A DNA stretch of 64,000 nt from G963665925 sp963678925. GTDB lineage: Bacteria; Bacillota; Clostridia; Peptostreptococcales; Acidaminobacteraceae. Positions 15,832 through 23,441 of the stretch are shown one piece after another. Where the stretch lies: the NCBI GenBank assembly GCA_963678925.1, contig OY787533.1, forward strand, positions 682,001 through 746,000, in the 5' to 3' direction. Under the pieces are notes generated by a model. It saw only the letters and a program-made list of their open reading frames with translations, ran no database searches and had not been told where the DNA came from. Made by a program: the position numbers and the translations under genes. Every line of letters begins with the position of its first letter. The first letter of the stretch is position 1.

Positions 15832-17889
15832 TTAAAGTTTTGAAAAGACCAGCACCACCAGCAGACTTACCACCAGCAGGCCTGCGACTATGAACAGGGC
15901 ATAGGTTGCCGAGGAAGCCCGCTTATGGGCAATTCGCACAACATCGCTCACCTTTTTATCTGCATAATCCTGAATGTCCTTCTGCAGCTTCTTTTCTCCC
16001 GTCAATTTTGTCTTAAAGGGTTCAAAGTTGAAGCTGACTTCATCATCGGTCTTGCCAAAAGGCACTTCCATAACAAATTTTGAAAAATCATAGCTGAACA
16101 GCTTGGTGATCTCAGCATTGCCAATCCTGCGGACCGTATGATGCAGGAACATGGCAAAGGCATAGACCCACCTGTCCACAATGTGGAAGACGAAGTAGCC
16201 TATGGCATAGGTATAGCGGAGAACCGGTATATACAGGTTTTCTTCCAGCTGGAACCAGTGCGTTGTCGGGTTGATGTATATGCGCTTTTTGCCCATCTTT
16301 CGGTAAAGCACATTACGCACGAATACCAGATAGAGAGTACCACCGATTGCCAGTGTCTTCAGTGTTGACAGGAACGCATCGAGTACAAATACATTCGGAA
16401 TATGATGCGCTACGGTACCAAAACTATGCATAGCCTGCTCCACCATGTGCAGAACCGGCTGTGGGAAGATACCGACCAATATGATACAGCTTCCGATGAT
16501 CGCCATGGGAAAGAGTGCTCTCGCACTGATCTGGTCCTTATACTGACCATAGTACTCTGAATTTTCTTCCATGAAGACAGTGACAAATATTTTAAGCATA
16601 TATGCAACCGTCATGGCAGAGGCCGCGTAGAAGACAATTTCTGCAATGGTGAAAAATGTGCTGTGCTCAATGTGCGCCGCTTCAACCAAAGCTTCATGTA
16701 ATATGGTCTTGCTCACAAACCCATTTGTTCCAGGAATGCCGCTCAGGCCGAGCATGCCGATGAAGAACACCGTCTTAAGGACATATTTTTTACGTCCAAA
16801 GCCGCGAATGATATTGATCGAAAGTTCATGAAGCACCATGTAGATGATTCCGGCGCCCATAAAGAGCAGAACCTTGAAAAATGCATGGTTGAACATGTGG
16901 AACAAGGTTCCCATAAGCGCGAGTTCCTTCACTTCCGACCCCAGGCACGCAAGTCCTATACCGAACAGGATGTACCCTGCCTGACTCATGCTGGAATAGG
17001 CCAGAATACGTTTGATATTTCTCTGGAAAAGTGCAAGGAAACCACCTAGTAGCATGTTGACCATGGCAAGACTCATCAGGACATAGCCAATTTTGATATC
17101 CGATCCCATGATGACATGCACCGTGATCAGGATTCCAAACAAACCCGTCTTGATTAGAATGCCAGAAAGAATTGCACTGGCTGGTGTCGGCGCCGCCGGA
17201 TGGGCTTGAGGCAGCCAGACGTGCAGTGGAAACATTGCAGCCTTTACGCCAAACCCGGTAATCATGAGCCCTGCAATCAGGTACTTGATTGAACCCATTT
17301 TTGTAAGCCATACCCCGGCAGCTGTGATGTTGAGCGTACCGGTATAGTCGTATATGAGGAAAATGCCTAGAAGCATGATCAGTCCGCCTGCAATTGCCAT
17401 ACTAAGATAGGATACACCTGCACGGTGGGCAAATCTGTCCTCATCGTGTATGACAAGAATGTAGGATGTCAGCGACATCATCTCAAAAAAGGTAAACAGA
17501 TTTAAAAGGTTCTCTGACAGAAACAGGCCAATTGTAGCTGAAAGTGTTAGCATGTAGAACATATAATATCGGTTTCTGTTTTCATATCGAATAAGATACT
17601 GCGTGCTGTAAAGGGTTGTAAGAAACCATACGGCTGCGGTAAACCATATGAATATAAAGCGAAGCATGTCCAGCTTCAAATAGAGACCTGTACCGAGGAC
17701 TTCCTCAAATGCAAGGTGCATTGTCTGCTCTGACACGATTGGATACATCATTGTTATCGCAACCAGTTCAAGTCCGGTTATCGCAATGTTGAATACGTCA
17801 CGGTCCTTCTCGTTGTCTTTTCCGATAATCGATCCGACTACCGCGCCAAAGGCTGGAATCAATACGAGCAGCAATAGTGCTATTTCCAT
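15832..17889 (-). CDS. Mrp/Mbh-type antiporter, third proton-conducting subunit (NuoL/MrpD-like, C-terminally extended)
   Basis: A 685-residue polytopic protein of the proton-conducting transporter family (NuoL/M/N, MrpA/D). About 14 helices occupy residues 1-480. The hallmark GFGVKAAMFPLHVWLPQAHPAAPTPASAILSG, with its conserved lysine region and WLPxAHPxAPTP loop, is present. The C-terminal ~200 residues add a soluble stretch and a final membrane helix beyond the usual MrpD. Neighbours are two further members of the family and the small Mrp subunits, so it belongs to a Na+/H+ antiporter-like complex in the cytoplasmic membrane. GGAGGTG precedes ATG 17889. Confidence 0.85.
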   Translation of the reverse strand: MEIALLLLVLIPAFGAVVGSIIGKDNEKDRDVFNIAITGLELVAITMMYPIVSEQTMHLAFEEVLGTGLYLKLDMLRFIFIWFTAAVWFLTTLYSTQYLIRYENRNRYYMFYMLTLSATIGLFLSENLLNLFTFFEMMSLTSYILVIHDEDRFAHRAGVSYLSMAIAGGLIMLLGIFLIYDYTGTLNITAAGVWLTKMGSIKYLIAGLMITGFGVKAAMFPLHVWLPQAHPAAPTPASAILSGILIKTGLFGILITVHVIMGSDIKIGYVLMSLAMVNMLLGGFLALFQRNIKRILAYSSMSQAGYILFGIGLACLGSEVKELALMGTLFHMFNHAFFKVLLFMGAGIIYMVLHELSINIIRGFGRKKYVLKTVFFIGMLGLSGIPGTNGFVSKTILHEALVEAAHIEHSTFFTIAEIVFYAASAMTVAYMLKIFVTVFMEENSEYYGQYKDQISARALFPMAIIGSCIILVGIFPQPVLHMVEQAMHSFGTVAHHIPNVFVLDAFLSTLKTLAIGGTLYLVFVRNVLYRKMGKKRIYINPTTHWFQLEENLYIPVLRYTYAIGYFVFHIVDRWVYAFAMFLHHTVRRIGNAEITKLFSYDFSKFVMEVPFGKTDDEVSFNFEPFKTKLTGEKKLQKDIQDYADKKVSDVVRIAHKRASSATYALFIVAGLLVVSLLVVLVFSKL

Positions 17890-17901
17890 AGGTTCACCTC
17901 C

Positions 17902-19362
17902 TTAGATAAAAATTTCTTTAAGTGCATATCGAATGTATCCGATAACTGGGTTTGGGAATATTCCCATGAGAATGATAAATCCTGTGATAATGATGATTGG
18001 AATCATCATGCCGTTTGGCGGGTCAAGATTTTCCGCATCTGCTATGTCGTCTGCAGTACGTGTGAAAAACGCACCCACAACAATGGGTAGAAGATAGCCT
18101 GCTGTGAGAAAGGCACTGAGCAGAAGGACAAGTATGTTCATGACCTGTCCGGCGCCCATGGCACCCAGTCCAAGAAACCATTTGCTTACAAAGCCGTTTG
18201 ACGGCGGTATGCCAATCAGTGAGATAGAAGCTATAGCGAAACACATCATGGTCTTTGGCATCTTTCTGCCAATGCCGCCAATTTCATGAATGTACTTCTT
18301 ACCTGTCATGAATGTGATCGATCCCACACAGAAGAAGAGGACGATTTTAATGATGGCATGATTGATCAGATGGATCATAGCCCCAAGAAGTGCATCTTCA
18401 TTAAGCAGAACAATTCCGAGAAGCATATATCCGAGCTGGCTGATGGTTGAATAGGCCAGACGTTTTTTCAAGTGAGACTGATGCAGTGCCATAAACGACC
18501 CGAAAACAACCGTGAGCAAAACCATAGAAAGCAACAGTGCGTGAAGTTCCATAGAGGCTACCAGTTTAGGTCCGAATATGAAAAACACCATGCGAATCAG
18601 TGAGAATATACCCGATTTTACAACAGCAACAGCGTGAAGCAATGCACTTACGGGCGTTGGTGCTACCATTGCAGCTGGAAGCCAGCTATGCAGGGGCACC
18701 AGAGCCGCCTTGACACCAAAACCTACGAAAAGTGCTACAAAGGCTCCGGTCAACAGACCTTGCCGCTCATAAGCCATGAGAGCCGCAATGCCCCCTGGTG
18801 TGAATTCCAGTGTTTGCACTGCACTGAATAGGATCATCATACCAAAGAGGATCAGTGTTGCCCCAAACAAAGAATAGATAATGTATTTTTTCCCGCTTCG
18901 CAGAGCTTCCTGTGTTCCAGCATGAATAACCAGTGGAAATGTCGTCAAGGTCAATATTTCATAAAAGGCATACAGGGTAAACAGATTCCCAGACAGGGCA
19001 ATCCCCATTGTGATGCCTTCCGTTATAAGAAAGAAAATGTAAAAGTACCTGACACGGCCTTCGTGCTCCATATAAACACCTGCATATGCGGAAGCCAATA
19101 TCCACAACGTGGATGCCAGTGCCGCAAACACAAAGCCTATATGACCACCCTTCAAGGTCAGATCAATGAACTCGTTGACATGGAGTATGGAAAACTTCAC
19201 GCCATCAAATCTTGCGATAATATAGAAGACTGACGCCGCAGTCAGCGAAGTCGCAAAGATGGAAAATCGCATTAGCGACTCTTCTCTTATTAAGTTTTTT
19301 TGAGTTGCAAAGGCTGACATGACCATTGGTATGAGTATGGGTAATAAGAGAATCCAGTTCAT
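17902..19362 (-). CDS. Mrp/Mbh-type antiporter, second proton-conducting subunit (MrpD/NuoN-like)
   Basis: A 486-residue polytopic membrane protein with about 14 helices. The family core is GFGVKAALVPLHSWLPAAMVAPTPVSALLHAVAVVKSG, in which the WLPxAHPxAPTP loop is modified to WLPAAMVAPTP as in many MrpD and hydrogenase-linked subunits. YSTISQLGYMLLG is a second conserved stretch. It probably forms one proton or cation channel of the antiporter complex. GGAGGA lies just before ATG 19362, 15 bases after the preceding subunit gene. Confidence 0.88.
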   Translation of the reverse strand: MNWILLLPILIPMVMSAFATQKNLIREESLMRFSIFATSLTAASVFYIIARFDGVKFSILHVNEFIDLTLKGGHIGFVFAALASTLWILASAYAGVYMEHEGRVRYFYIFFLITEGITMGIALSGNLFTLYAFYEILTLTTFPLVIHAGTQEALRSGKKYIIYSLFGATLILFGMMILFSAVQTLEFTPGGIAALMAYERQGLLTGAFVALFVGFGVKAALVPLHSWLPAAMVAPTPVSALLHAVAVVKSGIFSLIRMVFFIFGPKLVASMELHALLLSMVLLTVVFGSFMALHQSHLKKRLAYSTISQLGYMLLGIVLLNEDALLGAMIHLINHAIIKIVLFFCVGSITFMTGKKYIHEIGGIGRKMPKTMMCFAIASISLIGIPPSNGFVSKWFLGLGAMGAGQVMNILVLLLSAFLTAGYLLPIVVGAFFTRTADDIADAENLDPPNGMMIPIIIITGFIILMGIFPNPVIGYIRYALKEIFI

Positions 19363-19377
19363 TCATTCCTCCAAAAT

Positions 19378-20823
19378 CTATAGAGCGCTTTCAATAGCTG
19401 TCAAAATATACCCTGAGCCTATCCCCAGAAACACCAAAAGAAACAGTAATATTCCAAGCGCCTTTTGATTGACTTTGTTGCCGTTAACCGCAAGCGGCTT
19501 TTCATCTGAAAAGAATCCATTGATGGTTACAGGGAAATAATAGGCTGCATTGAGCACAGAACTTATGAGGATAACTGCAAGAGGTAAAATCTGCCCTGTT
19601 TCAATAGTCGCCAGTGCCAAATTCCACTTGCTGATGAAGCCTGGCAGAATCGGAATACCTACCATGGAAAAACCACATACGGTGAAAACGGTCATTTCAA
19701 ATGGCATCACACGGCCTATTGACTTCAGGCCGGCAATATCCTTTCGGCCCAGCTTATCAATAAATGCTGTTGCTGTCAGAAACAGCAGTGATTTCGTAAC
19801 CCCATGACCAAGCATATGGTATACGGAAATAGCCATTCCTGCGGGGGTGCCAAGCCCTATGCCGAAGAATACATAACCCATCTGTGCAACACTTGAGTAA
19901 GCAATCATTCGCTTTAACTTCTTCTGCGAACGTGCAATCAACGATCCGACAATCATGCCTGTTCCACTCATGATAAGCAGAATTTTGAGAATGGCTGCCT
20001 GATTGATCATTTCGTAGCCATAGACCAGGACACAGATTTTAAGAAAATAGACCGCAGGCGCTTTGATTACTAGACCAGAAAGAAGTGCACTGGATGCTCC
20101 AGGTGCTGACGTATGCGCATCTGGCAACCAAATATGCATGGGAAACAAAGCACTCTTAATTCCCGTTCCAGTCATGAACAGAACCATACTGATCAAAATC
20201 ATTTTTGACTTTTCAGAAGATATTTCCACGAGGCTTTCATGGATATATGTCATATCCAGATACCCGGTCAAAGCATATAGATAGGCAATGCCCATGAGTA
20301 CGAGTCCCGATCCCAGGCTGCTCAGTATAAGATATTTAACTGCAGCCTTGATATTATCCGGCTTGTTCTTCACAACAATGATTCCACATGCTGCAAGTGT
20401 GCTTACTTCAATAAACACAAAACCGTTGAAAAGGTCCCTTGTATAAACTATACCCAGCAGTGAAGCAACCAAAAGGTGGACAAGAATCAAAAATGTCCGC
20501 TGCTGTTTTTCGCCTACTTCTCGGACAAACTGTTCGGAACTAAACCAGACTACAAGTGCCGTCACAGTGGTAAACAGCACACCTATTGCGATTTCAACAG
20601 AGCTGACACGCATGACAATCCCAAACGGTGCCTGTGCATGCCCCACTTGGATTGCATAGGGTTCTTTTGCAAAATATAAAAAGGCATGCAGCCAGTTAAA
20701 TAGGCCTATTAAAGAAAAAGCCCCAAGACTGAGTCGCATGGGTTTTTTAGAAAAAGGCAATATAAATGAGATAATCAGTAATGCCAGTATCGTTATTAAG
20801 GGTGCCGCACTTATCAGGTTCAT
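19378..20823 (-). CDS. Mrp/Mbh-type antiporter, first proton-conducting subunit (MrpD-like)
   Basis: A 481-residue membrane protein with about 14 helices and the family signature GTGIKSALFPMHIWLPDAHTSAPGASSALLSG, followed by AYSSVAQMGYVFFGIGLG. It follows the MrpC-like gene with a 4-base ATGA overlap, the usual mrpC-mrpD order, so it is the closest equivalent of MrpD/MbhH. Two more paralogues follow it in the operon. Confidence 0.9.
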   Translation of the reverse strand: MNLISAAPLITILALLIISFILPFSKKPMRLSLGAFSLIGLFNWLHAFLYFAKEPYAIQVGHAQAPFGIVMRVSSVEIAIGVLFTTVTALVVWFSSEQFVREVGEKQQRTFLILVHLLVASLLGIVYTRDLFNGFVFIEVSTLAACGIIVVKNKPDNIKAAVKYLILSSLGSGLVLMGIAYLYALTGYLDMTYIHESLVEISSEKSKMILISMVLFMTGTGIKSALFPMHIWLPDAHTSAPGASSALLSGLVIKAPAVYFLKICVLVYGYEMINQAAILKILLIMSGTGMIVGSLIARSQKKLKRMIAYSSVAQMGYVFFGIGLGTPAGMAISVYHMLGHGVTKSLLFLTATAFIDKLGRKDIAGLKSIGRVMPFEMTVFTVCGFSMVGIPILPGFISKWNLALATIETGQILPLAVILISSVLNAAYYFPVTINGFFSDEKPLAVNGNKVNQKALGILLFLLVFLGIGSGYILTAIESAL

Positions 20824-21179
20824 ACTTCGCCCTCCCTCATTCTCATAATTTCGTCCAATTGTAATGTTCCATAAATACTATGAAGACGTATTGTCAGTGC
20901 CAGTGAAAACGCAGTCATGCTTACCGCAACAACAATGCCTGTCAGCATGAGTCCCGATGGGATGGGATTCACGTAGTTCACAATACCAGCAGTCTTGATT
21001 GGCGCATGAGCGCCATCAATGTATCCTATGGAGATAAAATATAGAAATATGGACGTGTCCATGATGTTCAGTCCAATAATTTTCTTGATTAGATTATTGT
21101 GTATGAGCAATGTCGTGAATCCGATAGCGAAAAGAATAATGGATCCGACTTCAATGAAATCGCTCGTAAGAATATTCAT
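20820..21179 (-). CDS. mrpC: Mrp/Mbh-type antiporter subunit C (NuoK-like)
   Basis: A 119-residue protein with three membrane helices, homologous to MrpC/MnhC/MbhG and to NuoK. The stretch IGLNIMDTSIFLYFISIGYIDG and the loop NPIPSGLMLTGIVVAVSMTAFSLAL are characteristic. It overlaps both neighbours by four bases. It is expected to pair with subunit D in the membrane arm. Confidence 0.9.
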   Translation of the reverse strand: MNILTSDFIEVGSIILFAIGFTTLLIHNNLIKKIIGLNIMDTSIFLYFISIGYIDGAHAPIKTAGIVNYVNPIPSGLMLTGIVVAVSMTAFSLALTIRLHSIYGTLQLDEIMRMREGEV

Positions 21180-21616
21180 TGCTTCTCCTCCACATTTTCC
21201 ATGACGATGGGTTCATTAAATAGGTCAAATATCAGTACGAATGAAAACATGACAATTATGCCGATTAGGATGTTGAGTACGGGAATAACGCCACCACTGA
21301 CAAGACTTCCCTGCGTACCCTTTGGCCAGGTCACGAGATGGGTATGTGTAGCGCCTTCAAAAAAAGCAATCCCCTTGATGAGTCCATACCCCACCAGACT
21401 GAAGGATACGCCTTTCATGCAGACTGCTTTTGTAACAATTTGCGGACGCTTGCTCTCCGAATTTAGAAACCGCTCCAGAATGAGTCCTGTAGCCAGTATG
21501 CTGCCACCTGCAAAACCGCCGCCTGGAGAAAGATGCCCAAAGATGGTTACATAGGCGCCAAAGATAAGGATGAAGGGTACAATATTGCGTATGACGGTTT
21601 GTATGATGAGTGTCAT
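21176..21616 (-). CDS. mrpB: Mrp/Mbh-type antiporter subunit B
   Basis: A 146-residue protein with four membrane helices, matching the MnhB domain (MrpB/MbhF). Typical segments are FGAYVTIFGHLSPGGGFAGGSILATGLIL near the N-terminus and a final helix before the acidic tail. It overlaps the MbhE-like gene upstream and the mrpC gene downstream, each by four bases. Confidence 0.9.
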   Translation of the reverse strand: MTLIIQTVIRNIVPFILIFGAYVTIFGHLSPGGGFAGGSILATGLILERFLNSESKRPQIVTKAVCMKGVSFSLVGYGLIKGIAFFEGATHTHLVTWPKGTQGSLVSGGVIPVLNILIGIIVMFSFVLIFDLFNEPIVMENVEEKQ

Positions 21617-21891
21617 GTAATTGCACCACCCTTCAGTACAGCAATTACAGAAATGACTGCTGTGAAAAATACGATTGATTCTACAAAGGTGTCAAAAGCG
21701 CGATAATCAAGAATCATTCCAGACACCATATTCACGGCGCCTGTTTCAGCTGGACCTTCTTCAACGTACTTGACCATAACCTCGTTGTGCGCGGGGTTAT
21801 CCGGTCGTCCAAACTCTGGAAAGTCCGTCAGGCCATAGAGTAAAATCAAGGCGAGGCAAGCTGCTACGCCTATTGAAATAAACTGCTTCAT
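21613..21891 (-). CDS. MbhE-like antiporter subunit (MrpA C-terminal domain homologue)
   Basis: A 92-residue protein with two membrane helices. The segment DNPAHNEVMVKYVEEGPAE with GAVNMVSGMILDYRAFDTFVES corresponds to the MbhE/MrpA-C region. In Bacillus Mrp this is part of the large MrpA; here it is a separate gene, as in archaeal and Thermotoga-type Mbh/Mrp operons. It overlaps its neighbours by four bases. Confidence 0.85.
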   Translation of the reverse strand: MKQFISIGVAACLALILLYGLTDFPEFGRPDNPAHNEVMVKYVEEGPAETGAVNMVSGMILDYRAFDTFVESIVFFTAVISVIAVLKGGAIT

Positions 21892-22127
21892 GCGCTGAGT
21901 CCCTTAATTTTTCTCAGTGTCAGCACAAATAGAACTGATGTTAAACCTGCACCAACTGCAGCTTCCGTGATTGCAAGATCTGGAGCATTCATTTGCTGCC
22001 ATAGAAGTGCCATCATCAAACTGTATACCATGAAAATGATTACTGCGCCAAGCAGATTCCTAATTGCGCTTGCAGCGACAGCACCAATCATCATCACTAC
22101 CAAAAGTACTATGTTAAACCATGTCAT
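21888..22127 (-). CDS. MbhD-like antiporter subunit (DUF4040)
   Basis: A 79-residue hydrophobic protein with about three helices and the DUF4040 signature MMALLWQQMNAPDLAITEAAVGAGLTSVLFVLTL. It corresponds to MbhD and to a segment of MrpA. Its separateness, with MbhE next to it, shows the split-MrpA layout. It overlaps the mrpG gene and the MbhE-like gene by four bases each. Confidence 0.87.
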   Translation of the reverse strand: MTWFNIVLLVVMMIGAVAASAIRNLLGAVIIFMVYSLMMALLWQQMNAPDLAITEAAVGAGLTSVLFVLTLRKIKGLSA

Positions 22128-22417
22128 ATGCTTTCATCTCCTTTCGAGTTTCGCCAAATTGCTCTAGCAATCGCATGGGTCGCAGTTGGATTCGTTATCC
22201 AAAGGAATACAATTACCAGCAATAGCTTCAATGAAGCAAGTGTGTAACCTGTCTGTAAAATCAATCCTGTAAGGATTAGGATTGCACCCAGCGTATCGCA
22301 TTTTGCGGCACCATGGGCACGTGTCAAGGCATCGGGGAATCTGATGAGTCCTAGTGCACCTACAAAGAAAAAGAAAACGCCGCCAAACACAAGCAATGTT
22401 GAAATGGCATTAAACAT
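22124..22417 (-). CDS. mrpG: Mrp-type antiporter subunit G
   Basis: A 97-residue protein with three membrane helices of the MnhG/PhaG family. FFVGALGLIRFPDALTRAHGAAKCDTLGAILILTG is the characteristic stretch. It overlaps mrpF by eight bases and the DUF4040 gene by four. Confidence 0.9.
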   Translation of the reverse strand: MFNAISTLLVFGGVFFFFVGALGLIRFPDALTRAHGAAKCDTLGAILILTGLILQTGYTLASLKLLLVIVFLWITNPTATHAIARAIWRNSKGDESI

Positions 22418-22694
22418 TCCCGCTGCCCCTTTCAGCGCGGCTTCTCTGATACAGCTCCTTAGCTATGAAGAGTGATGCCGTAAAACTGATTAGAGCGTAT
22501 ACAAGAACCACGTCGAAAAAGAACTTTTCTTTCAAAATCAATGAGATCACAGCCATGAGAACCAGTGTCTTGGTACCTATGACATTGATGGAAATCAGTC
22601 TGTCTCCCTTAGTTGGTCCGACAACAGCGCGGTAAAGCGCCATAATAATTGTCAGTCCTATAAACGAGCATGCGATAATTAGATTGTGTGTCAT
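22410..22694 (-). CDS. mrpF: Mrp-type antiporter subunit F
   Basis: About 94 residues with three membrane helices, of the MrpF/PhaF family. The motif MALYRAVVGPTKGDRLISINVIGTKTLVLMAVIS is diagnostic. ATG 22694 is chosen because AGGAGGT lies seven bases upstream; an upstream in-frame start would run into the end of mrpE. It begins one base after the mrpE stop. Confidence 0.9.
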   Translation of the reverse strand: MTHNLIIACSFIGLTIIMALYRAVVGPTKGDRLISINVIGTKTLVLMAVISLILKEKFFFDVVLVYALISFTASLFIAKELYQRSRAERGSGNV

Positions 22695-22695
22695 T

Positions 22696-23169
22696 TTAAA
22701 CCTCCTGAATTCGTAAAAGCGTTTTTTCAAACGCATTGCCAGTTAATGAATCCGCATATGCCTTGTTAAGACAATGAATCACCAGCATCTCGCCCTCGAT
22801 ATCGACCGTCATCGTGCCCGGGGTCAATGTAATCGAATTCGCCAGAACGGTTTTCAGAAAATCTGATCGTATCGCTGTCTGATACTCGACAATCTCCGGC
22901 TGTATGGGTAGACGCTTTGACAGCACAATGGCTGCCACCTGGAAGTTGGCTACCGCTATTGCTAAAAGAAGCTGGAGCACGAAGAGTATCCAAAGCGGCA
23001 AGGTTCTGATACACTTGGCTGCCGATGCGGTTTTTAGCGATCCGCTCCAATATGTAAAAACAACTCCCGATATTATAAGTCCTGCAATAAGACTTGCTGG
23101 TGTAATACGTTCTGCCAGTACTGTCCAGAATGCAAGAAAAAGCATTATATAGATAAACCTACTTTTCAA
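22696..23169 (-). CDS. mrpE: Mrp-type antiporter subunit E
   Basis: About 157 residues with two or three N-terminal membrane helices and a soluble C-terminal domain, of the MrpE/MnhE family. NSITLTPGTMTVDIEGEMLVIHCL is the hallmark of the family. The start is taken as TTG 23169 because AGGAGG lies seven bases upstream of it, whereas the in-frame ATG at 23193 has none and lies at the predicted transcription start. It is the first gene of the antiporter operon, about 25 bases downstream of the sigma-54-type promoter start. Confidence 0.85.
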   Translation of the reverse strand: MKSRFIYIMLFLAFWTVLAERITPASLIAGLIISGVVFTYWSGSLKTASAAKCIRTLPLWILFVLQLLLAIAVANFQVAAIVLSKRLPIQPEIVEYQTAIRSDFLKTVLANSITLTPGTMTVDIEGEMLVIHCLNKAYADSLTGNAFEKTLLRIQEV

Positions 23170-23204
23170 CTGGGTACCTCCTGTGTGTGCCATAACTATA
23201 TATA

Positions 23205-23220
23205 CGCAATATGTATGCCA
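23205..23220 (-). promoter_or_regulatory. Sigma-54 (-24/-12) promoter of the antiporter operon
   Basis: The minus strand reads TGGCATACATATTGCG, matching TGGCAC-N5-TTGCA with the required GG-N10-GC spacing. Only the last base of each half differs from consensus. Transcription would start near 23194, 25 bases ahead of the TTG of mrpE and just before its AGGAGG. A sigma-54 activator gene lies immediately upstream on the same strand, which supports the call. Confidence 0.75.
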
Positions 23221-23378
23221 ACTCTATCCATTTTTACTTCAAATGCTTACATCCCTTGAAAACACCTATCATAAAGATTTTTAAAGCTTAGAAACCCTTC
23301 ATAATTCGTTATAATTTTCACGTATTTGCAGTGTATTTGTTTCATTTTGGTGCACGTTAGCCTTTTTTGCCCAAAGTT

Positions 23379-23418
23379 AATGCCCCACAATGAAACACGT
23401 GTTTCATTGTGGGGCATT
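23379..23418. repeat. Perfect 40-bp palindrome between activator gene and sigma-54 promoter
   Basis: AATGCCCCACAATGAAACAC is followed directly by its exact reverse complement with no loop. It could be the terminator of the activator gene, but neither strand has a convincing U tract immediately after it. Its centre lies about 185 bp upstream of the -24/-12 promoter, so it could instead be the upstream activating sequence bound by the activator (inner core TGAAACACGTGTTTCA). Confidence 0.7.
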
Positions 23419-23441
23419 TCGTTATTCATATTACCCTTAAA

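Noticed and set aside
23247..23429. 60-codon minus-strand frame between the activator and mrpE
   Set aside because: It is made largely of the two halves of the 40-bp palindrome and has no ribosome binding site.
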